A stretch of 64,000 bases of DNA, from the NCBI RefSeq assembly GCF_020165195.1, contig NZ_JAIUHR010000010.1:96016-160015 (forward strand), read 5' to 3'. This document shows positions 25,786 to 34,826 of this stretch, in pieces (the stretch's first letter is position 1; each line of letters opens with the position of its first letter). This DNA is from Mesorhizobium sp. CA14 (GTDB lineage: Bacteria; Pseudomonadota; Alphaproteobacteria; Rhizobiales; Rhizobiaceae). The notes beneath the pieces are model-generated. The model ran no database searches. It was not told where the DNA came from and saw only the letters and a list, made by a program, of their open reading frames with translations. A program made the position numbers and the translations under genes.

Positions 25786-25802
25786 TTTGGAATAATTCTA
25801 AA
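25786..25802. promoter_or_regulatory. Irr-box (ICE)-like palindrome upstream of nfuA
   Basis: TTTGGAATAATTCTAAA, 17 bp, differs by one base from the rhizobial Irr consensus TTTAGAA-N3-TTCTAAA (G for A at position 4). It lies 32-48 bp upstream of the nfuA start, within the probable promoter. In rhizobia Irr represses or activates Fe-S and haem genes under low iron. The match was made from memory of the consensus. Confidence 0.7.
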
Positions 25803-25901
25803 TAGGCTCTATCGGCTGGACATTCAAGCGAAACGCGTCGCTAGGAACGGCTGGCTGGCGGAATGTTTTTGCCATGCTGGAGGTCCGAACCATGGCAGCC
25901 C

Positions 25902-28223
25902 TCATCCGCCGACTTCGACGGTCAATTGTCCACTCGTCTGCAGGACATCGACCTCGGCGCCGTCATCCGTTCGCCTGAATTCGAGATCGGCGCTGCCCTT
26001 GCCGACACGCAACCCGCGAAGCGCGATACGGTTCACGAAACCGGGCATCCGCGGCCGCACGATCCGCAGCTTGTTCGCGAAGCCGTCGGGTTCCAGGCCA
26101 AGGCACACGGTCAGCAGGAAGGGCGCTGTTCCGGCCGCCCAGGCCTGCGGGTGGCAAGCCACCGGATAGTGCACCGGCACCTGGAAATCCGCGCGCGGAA
26201 AGCCCGCCATCGCTTCAGGTAGCCTGTGATGGCGAAAGTGCATCGCAGCCTCGGCGATGCCCGTGAAGATCCGCAGCGCCGCGTCGTCCTCGCCATATTG
26301 CCGGCAGCCGGCCGCCACCAGCGCATTGTCGTGCGGCCAGACGGTTCCGAGGTGGTAGCCGACGGGATTGTAGCGCCTTTCCGAGGTGGCAAGCGTACGC
26401 ACGCCCCAGCCGTTGAACATGTCGTCCCGCATCAGCCGCGCCACGGAACGGCGGCCCTTGTCGCGGTCCGCGATACCGCACCACAGCGCATGTCCGGGGT
26501 TCGAGGAAACGACCGTGACCGGGCGGCTTCTTGCTTCCAGCGCGAGGGCGAAGATCCCTTGGTCCTCGCACCAGAAGTCGCGGTTGAAGCGTATTCGAAG
26601 CCTGTCGGCCTCTTGGCGAAGCTGTCTTGCGCGGTCAGCTTCGCCGCTGCGCTCATAAAGGTCGGCGATGGCATGTTTGGCGGCAAAGACATAGCCCTGC
26701 ACCTCGACCAGGGCGATCGGCGGCTTGGCGAGGCCGCCATCGGCTCTCACGATCGCGTCGCCCGAGTCCTTCCATCCCTGGTTGACGAGACCCTCGGTGG
26801 AGCTGCTCCGGTATTTAAGGTAGCCCTCGCCATGGTCGTCTCCAGCCTTGGCGATCCAACCCAACGCCTTTTCCACCGGCGCCTGCAATTCGCGAAACAG
26901 GTCGAGATCGCCGGTCCAGGCGGCATGACGGCCGAGAAGCAACAGGAAGAGCGGGGTAGCGTCCACCGTGCCGTAGAACCTGGCATGAGGAACATCGCCG
27001 GCGCGCGCGAGCTCGCCGACGCGCAGTTCGTGCAGGATCTTGCCGGCCTGCTCCTCCCGCCATCGATCCGTCCGGCTTCCCTGATAGCTGGCCAGGAGGC
27101 GCAGCGTCTGGGCGGCGATCTCCGGCTGGAAGGCCAGCATTTCCAGCGCGACGATCAGGCTGTCTCGCCCGAACAGGGCAACGAACCAGGGCACGCCGGC
27201 GGCAAAGTATTCACGGCTCCCCAATTCCGAGCGCAGCATCACGACGTCGCGCAGGGATCTCTCCATGATGCTGTTGAGCAGAAGGCTGTCGCTGTCGAGC
27301 TTCGTATGCTGCTCCAGCCATTCTTCGGAGTTCGTCCGGAGGTTGCCGGCAACACCGTCGAACGTGGCTGTTGGGCGCTGAGTCAGTTGCCCGGCCCCGG
27401 CGTCTTCCGGCTGTTCCTCCAAGGCGATGGTCACCGCGATGGTTCGCGTGGCTCCGGGCGGCACGTCGATCTGGAATTCGGCCGCCGTCTTGTGCGTGGC
27501 ATCAGGCCGGGGCGAGAATGCGACCGTCGCCATCCTGCGGAGCCGGTCGGCGCCGTGATAGGCGAAATGCAGCCTGCCGCCCCGCCAGGCGGGCCGTTCG
27601 GCCCTGCCGAGATTTTGCCTCACCAGCCCGCGGACGTTGAAGATGTCCTCGAAGCCGGCGCCGAACTGCAAGGTCAGCGGAAACTCGTGCGCCTCGTGTC
27701 CCAGATTCTGGATGGTCAAGACTTCCCTGACGCATGTCTGTTCGGCGTCCAGAATACGCTCCCAGCGAATGCCGAGTTGGTCCTTGGGGATCAATCGATC
27801 CTTGCTGGAGTGCAGGTCGGGGTTGGTCAGCTCGAAGAGCGCCGCGTACCCTTTCTGGGCGGTCGAGGCCAGGACGACCGGCGTCAGGCCGGCCAAGGTC
27901 ATCTGATAGCCGCCGATGAAGCGGCAGTCATGAAAGTAGAGCCCGAAGCCGTGCCCGTCGCTTATAGGTATCTGCGCATCGGCGGCGATGACGTAATACA
28001 GATCGAGGCTCTTGACGGTGATCGCTCCGGCGATGCTGTCGACCATGGCCGGATGGCCCTTGGTAAGCACCCGATGCTTGCGCTCTTGCTGCGCATGAGG
28101 TGTCTGCCGGGCTTTTTCCTGGGTCCGTGCCGACTGCGGGCGCGGCCGCGCCGGTGGTTCGGCGCCCATGGCTTTCGCCCTCGATTGTTCGCGTCGGCCT
28201 GCCTCTTGCTCTGCTTCGGTCAT
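25902..28223 (-). CDS. Glycogen debranching enzyme / amylo-alpha-1,6-glucosidase-type glycosidase
   Basis: A 773-residue cytoplasmic glycosidase. After a basic, low-complexity leader (about 1-55), a GDE_N_bis beta-sandwich (about 60-280, ITVKSLDLYYVIAADAQIPISDGHGFGLYFHDCRFIGGY) leads into an alpha-toroid domain (about 320-740) with WFVALFGRDSLIVALE, NQGWKDSGDA, VQGYVFAAK and GTVWPHDNALVAAG, the last two near the catalytic acids. Known relatives hydrolyse alpha-1,6 links in glycogen or act on other glucosides. It sits between usp and nfuA, which are normally closer neighbours in rhizobia, so it looks inserted. Start at 28223 after TGGAGAG. Confidence 0.82.
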   Translation of the reverse strand: MTEAEQEAGRREQSRAKAMGAEPPARPRPQSARTQEKARQTPHAQQERKHRVLTKGHPAMVDSIAGAITVKSLDLYYVIAADAQIPISDGHGFGLYFHDCRFIGGYQMTLAGLTPVVLASTAQKGYAALFELTNPDLHSSKDRLIPKDQLGIRWERILDAEQTCVREVLTIQNLGHEAHEFPLTLQFGAGFEDIFNVRGLVRQNLGRAERPAWRGGRLHFAYHGADRLRRMATVAFSPRPDATHKTAAEFQIDVPPGATRTIAVTIALEEQPEDAGAGQLTQRPTATFDGVAGNLRTNSEEWLEQHTKLDSDSLLLNSIMERSLRDVVMLRSELGSREYFAAGVPWFVALFGRDSLIVALEMLAFQPEIAAQTLRLLASYQGSRTDRWREEQAGKILHELRVGELARAGDVPHARFYGTVDATPLFLLLLGRHAAWTGDLDLFRELQAPVEKALGWIAKAGDDHGEGYLKYRSSSTEGLVNQGWKDSGDAIVRADGGLAKPPIALVEVQGYVFAAKHAIADLYERSGEADRARQLRQEADRLRIRFNRDFWCEDQGIFALALEARSRPVTVVSSNPGHALWCGIADRDKGRRSVARLMRDDMFNGWGVRTLATSERRYNPVGYHLGTVWPHDNALVAAGCRQYGEDDAALRIFTGIAEAAMHFRHHRLPEAMAGFPRADFQVPVHYPVACHPQAWAAGTAPFLLTVCLGLEPDGFANKLRIVRPRMPGFVNRIALRGLRVGKGSADLEFRRTDDGAEVDVLQTSGQLTVEVGG

Positions 28224-28360
28224 CGGCTCTCCATTGGAATGCGCACATGATTCCAAATGGCGCGCCGCAAAAGCCGGCCAAGGGTGGCGTTGTTCTTGTA
28301 CCAGCTTGGACATGTGCGCCGCGGGTGAGAAACCCGGCGCCGCCGGAAGGCCTTCGCAAA

Positions 28361-28852
28361 TCAGGCCAGGCTGTCGATCTCTTCGTCGGACAGGTTCTGC
28401 GGCACGACCGTCACCGGAATCGGAAAGGCCGCGCCGCGGCCGGCAACCGCGCTGACCAGCGGTCCGGGACCTTCCTTGCCGGCGCCGGCCGCCAGTACCA
28501 GGATGGCGATGTCCTGGTCTTCCTCGATCAGCTTGTGGATCTCTTCGGTCGGCTTGCCTTCGCGCACCACCAGCTCCGGCTCGATGCCGACGCTCTGACG
28601 CACTTTGGTGGCGTAGCCGTCGAGTGCTCCGCGCGCCGTCGCGTTTGCTTCCTCGCGCATGATCTTTTCCACGCCCAGCCAGTGCTGGAAATCATCCGGC
28701 TCGATGACATAGAGCAGCACCAGCACGCCGCTGGTGTGCTGCGCCCGCTTCGAGGCGTAGGCGACGGCGCGCTCGCATTCCGGCGTGTCGTCGATGATCG
28801 CCAGGAACTTGCGGCGATGGCCGGCTTCGCGGCTGAGGCGTTTGGAGACCAT
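28361..28852 (-). CDS. Universal stress protein
   Basis: A 163-residue UspA-fold protein with the N-terminal FLAIIDDTPECERAVAYA strand-helix and a C-terminal ILVLAAG...GPGPLVSAV...FPIPVTVVP, close to the ATP-binding G-2x-G-9x-G(S/T) pattern. The ATG at 28852 removes a proline/glycine-rich frame extension. It follows trpS by 98 bp, as in other Rhizobiales, and is probably in the same transcript. Confidence 0.87.
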   Translation of the reverse strand: MVSKRLSREAGHRRKFLAIIDDTPECERAVAYASKRAQHTSGVLVLLYVIEPDDFQHWLGVEKIMREEANATARGALDGYATKVRQSVGIEPELVVREGKPTEEIHKLIEEDQDIAILVLAAGAGKEGPGPLVSAVAGRGAAFPIPVTVVPQNLSDEEIDSLA

Positions 28853-28950
28853 GTCTATCTGCTCGGTATGGTTCGGCCGCAATCTGCCACCGCCAGCGGC
28901 CGGCGGCAAGCGGCCGGCCAGCATGGCGATGGTTCAGCAAGACCGCTCGA

Positions 28951-30018
28951 TCAGTCCTGCAGCAGGCCGATGATGTCGCGAACCGTCTTCATCGTGCCCT
29001 CGGCGATTGCGCGGGCCCGGTTGCCGCCATCCTTGAGCACGGCGTCGACATAGGCGCGGTCGCCCTCGATCCGGCGCATCTCGGAAGCGATCGGCGCCAG
29101 CTTCTCGACGGCGAGATCGGCAAGCGCCGGCTTGAACACGGAAAACTGCTGGCCGCCATATTCCTTCAGCACGTCTTCTTTGGAGATCTCGGCGAGGCCG
29201 GCATAGATGCCGACGAGGTTTTCCGCCTCGGGCCGGCTTTCCAGTCCGTCGATCTCGCTCGGCAAGGCCTCCGGATCGGTCTTGGCCTTCCGGATCTTCT
29301 TCGAGATGGTGTCGGCGTCATCGGTCAGGTTGATGCGCGACAGGTCCGACGGATCCGATTTCGACATCTTCTTCGAGCCGTCGCGCAGGCTCATGATGCG
29401 CGCCGCAGGACCGCCGATCACCGGTTCGGTGATCGGGAAATAGCCGTTCACCGTCTCTTCGCCGACCTGCATTTCGACGCCGACGCCGAGTGCCGCGATC
29501 TTCTCGGAGAAGTCGTTGTTGAATTTCTGCGCGATGTCGCGGGTGAGCTCCAGATGCTGCTTCTGGTCCTCGCCCACCGGCACATGGGTGGCGCGGTAGA
29601 GCAGGATGTCGGCGGCCATCAGGCTCGGATAGGCGAGCAGGCCGAGCGAGGCGTTCTCGCGGTCCTTGCCGGCCTTGTCCTTGAACTGCGTCATGCGGTA
29701 CATCCAGCCGATGCGCGCCACGCAGTTGAAGATCCAGGCTAGTTCGGCGTGCTGGATGACCCGCGACTGGTTGAAGACGATGTGCTTCTTCGGGTCGATG
29801 CCGGAGGCGAGGAACGCCGCAGTGATCGAGCGGGTCTGGTCGCCCAGGTCCTGGTGGACGAGCTGCGCCGTGAGCGAATGCAGGTCGACGACACAATAAA
29901 TGCAGTCGGACTGTTCCTGGAGGGCGACGAATTTCTTGATGGCGCCGAGATAGTTGCCGAGGTGCAGATTGCCGGTCGGCTGGACGCCTGAAAAGACGAG
30001 TGGCTTGAAGGCGGACAT
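28951..30018 (-). CDS. trpS: Tryptophanyl-tRNA synthetase
   Basis: A 355-residue class I synthetase that charges tRNA-Trp. The HIGH-like motif is [12 protein letters not shown], the KMSKS motif [10 protein letters not shown]. The C-terminal helical domain binds the anticodon. The ATG at 30018 starts [16 protein letters not shown], the normal N terminus. It follows murJ after a 173-bp gap filled by a palindromic element. Confidence 0.97.
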   Translation of the reverse strand: MSAFKPLVFSGVQPTGNLHLGNYLGAIKKFVALQEQSDCIYCVVDLHSLTAQLVHQDLGDQTRSITAAFLASGIDPKKHIVFNQSRVIQHAELAWIFNCVARIGWMYRMTQFKDKAGKDRENASLGLLAYPSLMAADILLYRATHVPVGEDQKQHLELTRDIAQKFNNDFSEKIAALGVGVEMQVGEETVNGYFPITEPVIGGPAARIMSLRDGSKKMSKSDPSDLSRINLTDDADTISKKIRKAKTDPEALPSEIDGLESRPEAENLVGIYAGLAEISKEDVLKEYGGQQFSVFKPALADLAVEKLAPIASEMRRIEGDRAYVDAVLKDGGNRARAIAEGTMKTVRDIIGLLQD

Positions 30019-30051
30019 GATTTCCTCAGGGCTTGTGGAGGGCCGTATTAA

Positions 30052-30094
30052 GCGTGATTCCAAAAAGTTGCAGACTTTTTGGAGCCAATCACGC
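30052..30094. repeat. Interspersed palindromic element, copy 3
   Basis: Nested arms GCGTGATT (30052-30059) with AATCACGC (30087-30094), and CCAAAAAGT (30060-30068) with ACTTTTTGG (30074-30082), between murJ and trpS. A further small palindrome, GCGG..CCGC, follows to about 30108. Confidence 0.75.
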
Positions 30095-30191
30095 GGCTGG
30101 AAACCGCGTGCGGCGAAAGTCTTGCGACGGCGCGCTTATGGACGAAGGGCGCGAGGGGATCAAGACCGGTGTTGCTGCAAGCCAGCTCGAG

Positions 30192-31799
30192 TTATTCGTC
30201 CAGGCCAGTATTCGATTCCCGCGGCGCAGATTTCCGTGAGCCGCGTTTCACATTCCGCCGGATCATGCCGAAGTCGGCGCCGCCAGTGCCGAAAGCGGCG
30301 AGGAAGTAGAGCGCGGCGCCTCCGCCGACCAGCGCGAACAGCGTCGTCGCCTTCACCACCAGCGGCGAGCCGGGTCCGAGCCGCGCGGCGAAGTAGTGCT
30401 CGGCGAAGTAAAGCGCCGTTGCCATGATCACGGCGGACAGCACCAATCGCGGAATGCGTCTCAAGAGCGGCACGTCGCGGCCCCAATGGCCGCGCCTGAT
30501 CAGCATGGCGAGCAGCATCAGCGCGTTGACCCAGCCCGCGACTGCCGAAGCCACCGCGATGCCAGGCGCGCCCATCGACGGGAACAGGCTCAGCGCCGTG
30601 GCGACATTCACGCCGACCGAGATGGCGGCAAAGATCATCGGCGTGCGCGTGTCCTCGCGCGCGAAATAGCCTGGTGTGAAGGCCTTGATCAGCACGAAGG
30701 CCGGCAGGCCGAGGCCGAAGATCGCTAGGATGGAGGCGACGATCGGCGTCGAGTGGTTGGCGGCGAAGGCGCCGCGCTCATACACCAGCCGCACGATCGG
30801 CTCCGACATCACCCAGAGCGCCGCCGCCGCCGGCAAGGTCATGAACAAGGTGAATTCGACCGAGCGGTTCTGCAGATTGGCGGCCTCGACCAGGTTGCCG
30901 GATTTCAGCGCCCGCGACAGTTCCGGCAACAGCACGATGGCGACGGCCACGCCGACGACGCCGAGCGGCAGCTGATAGATTCGGTCGGCATAGGCGAGCG
31001 ACGACACCGCGCTGTTCTGCGCCGAAGCGATCGCCGTGCCGATCAGCTGGTTGATCTGGGTGATGCCGCCGGTGATCGCCGCCGGCAGCGCCAGGATCAG
31101 CAGCCGCTTGACGTTGGGCGTCATCTTCGGACGGCGGAAGCCGATCGAGATGCCGGCGTGGCGCACCGCGATCCAGACGATCGCCAACTGCACGATGCCC
31201 GCTGCCAGCACGCCCCAGGACAGGCCAAAGCCGACGTCATGCGCGTCGAGCCCGTGATACCAGGCATAGGCGAGTACGCTGATCAGGATGATGTTGAGGA
31301 AGGCGGGCGCAATCGCCGCCGCGAAATAGCGGCGCAGCGAATTCAGCATGCCCGCCATCATGGCCCCGAGCGACATGCAGATCAGGTACGGGAACATGAT
31401 CGTCGCAAGCCGCACGGTCGTCTCGAACTTGCCCGGGATGTCGGCAAAGCCCGGCGCTACCAGGTAGCGCACGATGAGCGGCATCGCGAGTTCCATGGCG
31501 ATCGTCAGCGCCAAAAGCGCCGAGAACAGCACGCCGAACACTTCCTCCGAAAAACGCTTGGCGCCGTCGGTGCCATGCTGCTCGATCTCCTTGGCGAAGA
31601 GCGGCACGAAAGCAGCGTTGAAGGCGCCTTCGGCGAACAGCCGGCGGAAGGTGTTGGGGAACTGGAAGGCAGCGTTGAAGGCATCGGCGACCGGCCCGGT
31701 GCCGAGTGCCGCCGCCATCAGCATCTCGCGGCCGAAGCCCAGCGCGCGGCTCATCAGCGTGCCGGACGCGACGGTGGCGAATTTCTTGACGAGGCTCAT
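30192..31799 (-). CDS. murJ: Lipid II flippase MurJ
   Basis: A 535-residue inner-membrane protein of the MVF/MOP superfamily with about 14 hydrophobic segments. The N terminus MSLVKKFATVASGTLMSRALGFGREMLMAAALG and FRRLFAEGAFNAAFVPLF are family signatures. MurJ moves lipid II across the membrane for cell-wall synthesis and is essential in most bacteria. It follows glnD by 40 bp and is probably cotranscribed. Confidence 0.95.
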   Translation of the reverse strand: MSLVKKFATVASGTLMSRALGFGREMLMAAALGTGPVADAFNAAFQFPNTFRRLFAEGAFNAAFVPLFAKEIEQHGTDGAKRFSEEVFGVLFSALLALTIAMELAMPLIVRYLVAPGFADIPGKFETTVRLATIMFPYLICMSLGAMMAGMLNSLRRYFAAAIAPAFLNIILISVLAYAWYHGLDAHDVGFGLSWGVLAAGIVQLAIVWIAVRHAGISIGFRRPKMTPNVKRLLILALPAAITGGITQINQLIGTAIASAQNSAVSSLAYADRIYQLPLGVVGVAVAIVLLPELSRALKSGNLVEAANLQNRSVEFTLFMTLPAAAALWVMSEPIVRLVYERGAFAANHSTPIVASILAIFGLGLPAFVLIKAFTPGYFAREDTRTPMIFAAISVGVNVATALSLFPSMGAPGIAVASAVAGWVNALMLLAMLIRRGHWGRDVPLLRRIPRLVLSAVIMATALYFAEHYFAARLGPGSPLVVKATTLFALVGGGAALYFLAAFGTGGADFGMIRRNVKRGSRKSAPRESNTGLDE

Positions 31800-31839
31800 A
31801 CTGGGAATGACTGCCAGAAAAATTGCGTCAAATGGATGG

Positions 31840-34641
31840 TCACTCAGCCGCCGCCTTGGCCTTGCCGTTGCGTTCCGCCGAACTGCCTTCCAGCGTATCG
31901 ATCAGCCGCTTGTGGATGGCGGCGGTGCGCGTCGGGCTGTCGATCTTCTGTCCGGTCAGGTCGGTGACGTAGAACGTATCGATGACCTTCTCGCCGAAGG
32001 TGGTGATATGCGCCGAGGCGATGTCGAGCGAAAGGTCGGAGATCGTTCCGGTGATCTCGGACAAAAGCCCCGGCCGGTCCAGTCCCTCGACCTCGATCAC
32101 CGAGAAACGGTTCGACAGCGTGTTGCGGATTTCGGCGCGCGGCGGAATGCGGAAAGCCTTGGCGCCGCGCTTCGGCTTGGTGCGCTTCTCGATCATCTCG
32201 GGCAGCCAACTCTTGCCGGACAGCACGTCCTCGATCAGCCGGCCGACGCGCTCGGCGCGGCGGCGCTCGTCCTCGTCGCGGTCGAACTCGCGGGAGATCA
32301 GGATGCTGTCCAGCGCGCGGCCGTCCGAGGTGGTGAAGATCTGCGCGTCGACGATGTTGCCGCCCGCCGCGGCGCAAGCTCCCGCGATGATCGACAGCAG
32401 GCGCGGATGGTCCGGCGCCAGCACGGTGATCTCCGTCACCGCCTCGAACTCATGCGTCTTGACCATGGTGGCGAGCTTCTTGCCTGCCGCATCCGCCTCG
32501 CGGATGAATTCGGCATGGCGCAGCTGGTCGGGCAGATCGACGGTCAGCAGATAGTTCTCATAGTGCTGGGCGACATAGCGCTTGCGCTCCTTCGCCGGCC
32601 AGGCGGACAGCGCCTCAGCCAGCCGCTCGCGCGCCGCCGCCGTACGCTCGGCGCGCGACACTTCGGAGAAACCGCCGGTCAGAAGCAGCTCGGTCTCGAA
32701 ATAAAGCGTACGCAGCAGCTGGCCTTTCCAGCCGTTCCACACGCCGGGCCCAACACCGCGTATGTCGCAGACCGTGAGGATCAAAAGCAGCTTCAGCCGC
32801 TCGGCCGACTGCACGATCGAGGCGAAATCCTCGATCGTCTTGCGGTCGTTGAGGTCGCGCGTCTGCGCGGTCATCGACATCACGAGGTGGTTCTCGACCA
32901 GCCAGGCGACCGTCTCCGTGTCGGCTGCCGACAACCCCATATGCGGGCAGATGCGCCGGGCGATCCTGGCGCCGGCTTCCGAATGGTCTTCCGGCCTGCC
33001 CTTGGCGATGTCGTGCAGAAGCACCGCGACATAAAGCGCCTCGCGGCTTTTCTTCAGACCCGGCATCAGCGTATGCGACAGCGGATGCACCTTGGCGCCG
33101 TCGCCGCGCTCGATCTCGGCCAGCACGCCGATGCAGCGGATCAGATGCTCGTCCACCGTATAGTGGTGGTACATCGAGAACTGCATCATGGCGACGATCT
33201 TGCCGAAGTCGGGGATCAGCCGGCCGAGCAGCCCCGCTTCGTTCATGCGCCGCAGATTGAGTTCGGCGTTGCGGTCCGAGGTCAATATGTCGAGGAACAG
33301 CCGGTTGGCTTCCTCGTCGCGCCGGAGCGATTTGTTGACAAGGCCGAGCGAACGGGTGAGCAGCTTCAGCGCATCGGGATGGAACTCCAATCCGTGCTTG
33401 TCGGCGAACCAGAACAGCCTGAGCAGATTGACCGGGTCGCGCTCGAACACGCTGTCGTCGGCGACGTTGATGCGGTGATTGTCGACGATGAAGTCGGACG
33501 TGCCGGCAAGCTTGCGCTTGCGCCGCTGGAAAGTGAGGAAGATGCGGTTGAAGCCCGGCACGTGCTTGGCCTGCTCTTCCTCGAGCGCCGCGCAGAAGAT
33601 GCGGGTAAGGTCGCCGACATCCTTGGCGACGAGGAAATAGTGCTTCATGAAGCGCTCGACTGCCGACAGGCCGGGATGCGTCGTATAGCCCAGCCGCTCG
33701 GCGATCTCGCGCTGGATGTCGAAATGCAGCCGCTCTTCCGCCTTGCCGGTGAGGAAATGCATGTGGCAGCGCACCGCCCACAGGAAATCCTCGGCCTTCT
33801 GAAACTCGCGATACTCGGCCTCGGTGAAGACGCCCTTCTCAACCAGTTCCTCGCCCGTGCGCACGCGATAGAAATATTTGCCGATCCAGAACAGCGTCTG
33901 CAGGTCGCGCAACCCGCCCTTGCCGTCCTTGACATTGGGCTCGACCAGATAGCGGCTTTCGCCGGCCTTGGCGTGGCGCTCGTCGCGCTCGGCAAGCTTG
34001 GCCTGCACATATTCCGGCCCGGTCGTGCGCACCACCTCGTGGTCGAAGCGGGTCAGCAGCTCGTCATAGAGCTTGCGTTCGCCCCACAGGAAACGCGCTT
34101 CCAGGATCGACGTGCGGATGGTGATGTCGCTGCGCGACAGCCTCAGGCACTCGTCGATGTTGCGGGTGGCGTGGCCGACCTTCAGTCCCATGTCCCACAG
34201 CATGTAGAGCATGTATTCGACGATCTGCTCGCCCCATGGGGTCTGCTTGTAGGGCAGCAGGAAAAGCAGGTCGATGTCGGAGCCCGGCGCCAGCGTGCCG
34301 CGGCCGTAGCCGCCGACGGCAACGACCGCCATGCGCTCGGCCGCCGACCGGTTCTTGACCCGGTAGACATGGGTGGCGGCGAAATCATAGAGCGCCCGGA
34401 TCAGATCATCCATCAGATGCGAGAGCCGCTCGGCGCAGGCGTTGCCGCCGCCATCCTGCTTGAGCATGGCCTCCGCGATCTTTCGCCCTTCCGTCATCCT
34501 GGCCTTGAGTAGCTGGAGGACGGCCGTGCGAACAGCCGGGCCCGAGCCGTCGCCGGCGCTCGCCGCCGTCAACGCCGTCAAGTCGCGGCGCAGCGCGTCG
34601 CCATCGATGATTTCGTCGAGTTTCAAGGAGATCTTTGCCAT
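31840..34641 (-). CDS. glnD: Bifunctional [protein-PII] uridylyltransferase / uridylyl-removing enzyme
   Basis: A 933-residue nitrogen-status sensor that adds or removes UMP on PII proteins according to glutamine. Domains: nucleotidyltransferase with [18 protein letters not shown] (about 105-122), HD hydrolase with [20 protein letters not shown] (about 525-545), and two C-terminal ACT domains (about 735-815 and 850-930) that bind glutamine. The ATG at 34641 ([10 protein letters not shown]) is preceded by the ribosome site GGCGGC/weak; the open frame extends much further upstream, across the divergent ATPase promoter, and is not coding. It heads the glnD-murJ-trpS-usp group. Confidence 0.96.
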   Translation of the reverse strand: MAKISLKLDEIIDGDALRRDLTALTAASAGDGSGPAVRTAVLQLLKARMTEGRKIAEAMLKQDGGGNACAERLSHLMDDLIRALYDFAATHVYRVKNRSAAERMAVVAVGGYGRGTLAPGSDIDLLFLLPYKQTPWGEQIVEYMLYMLWDMGLKVGHATRNIDECLRLSRSDITIRTSILEARFLWGERKLYDELLTRFDHEVVRTTGPEYVQAKLAERDERHAKAGESRYLVEPNVKDGKGGLRDLQTLFWIGKYFYRVRTGEELVEKGVFTEAEYREFQKAEDFLWAVRCHMHFLTGKAEERLHFDIQREIAERLGYTTHPGLSAVERFMKHYFLVAKDVGDLTRIFCAALEEEQAKHVPGFNRIFLTFQRRKRKLAGTSDFIVDNHRINVADDSVFERDPVNLLRLFWFADKHGLEFHPDALKLLTRSLGLVNKSLRRDEEANRLFLDILTSDRNAELNLRRMNEAGLLGRLIPDFGKIVAMMQFSMYHHYTVDEHLIRCIGVLAEIERGDGAKVHPLSHTLMPGLKKSREALYVAVLLHDIAKGRPEDHSEAGARIARRICPHMGLSAADTETVAWLVENHLVMSMTAQTRDLNDRKTIEDFASIVQSAERLKLLLILTVCDIRGVGPGVWNGWKGQLLRTLYFETELLLTGGFSEVSRAERTAAARERLAEALSAWPAKERKRYVAQHYENYLLTVDLPDQLRHAEFIREADAAGKKLATMVKTHEFEAVTEITVLAPDHPRLLSIIAGACAAAGGNIVDAQIFTTSDGRALDSILISREFDRDEDERRRAERVGRLIEDVLSGKSWLPEMIEKRTKPKRGAKAFRIPPRAEIRNTLSNRFSVIEVEGLDRPGLLSEITGTISDLSLDIASAHITTFGEKVIDTFYVTDLTGQKIDSPTRTAAIHKRLIDTLEGSSAERNGKAKAAAE

Positions 34642-34763
34642 TCGGCGGCGTCTATAGCCTGTTTTCACGGCGCTGTGTATGGGGCCTGCGGCCGCGATTG
34701 CCATCGCGCAGGGGCGTAATTCGCAACCGCCCGGCCGATTTTCGCAAAAGTCGAAACCGCCCC

Positions 34764-34794
34764 TTGACCTTCCAGTTACTGGAAGGACTACCTC
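34764..34794 (+). promoter_or_regulatory. CueR-type copper promoter with 19-bp spacer
   Basis: A -35 TTGACC (34764-34769) is followed by a 19-bp spacer and a weak -10 TACCTC (34789-34794). The operator is the perfect inverted repeat CCTTCCAGTTACTGGAAGG (34768-34786), the standard CueR/MerR dyad placed between -35 and -10. It lies 33 bp upstream of the Cu+-ATPase start. The overlong spacer is what MerR-family activators correct by DNA twisting. Confidence 0.9.
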
Positions 34795-34826
34795 CGCCTC
34801 AATTCGAGAATTCCGAGGCATTGCTG

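Noticed and set aside
31474..34512. A very long open frame on the plus strand (about 1000 codons).
   Set aside because: It is antisense to glnD, has no recognisable domain, and is rich in Arg, His, Gln and Asp as expected for the complement of a high-GC gene. glnD has all its motifs on the other strand.
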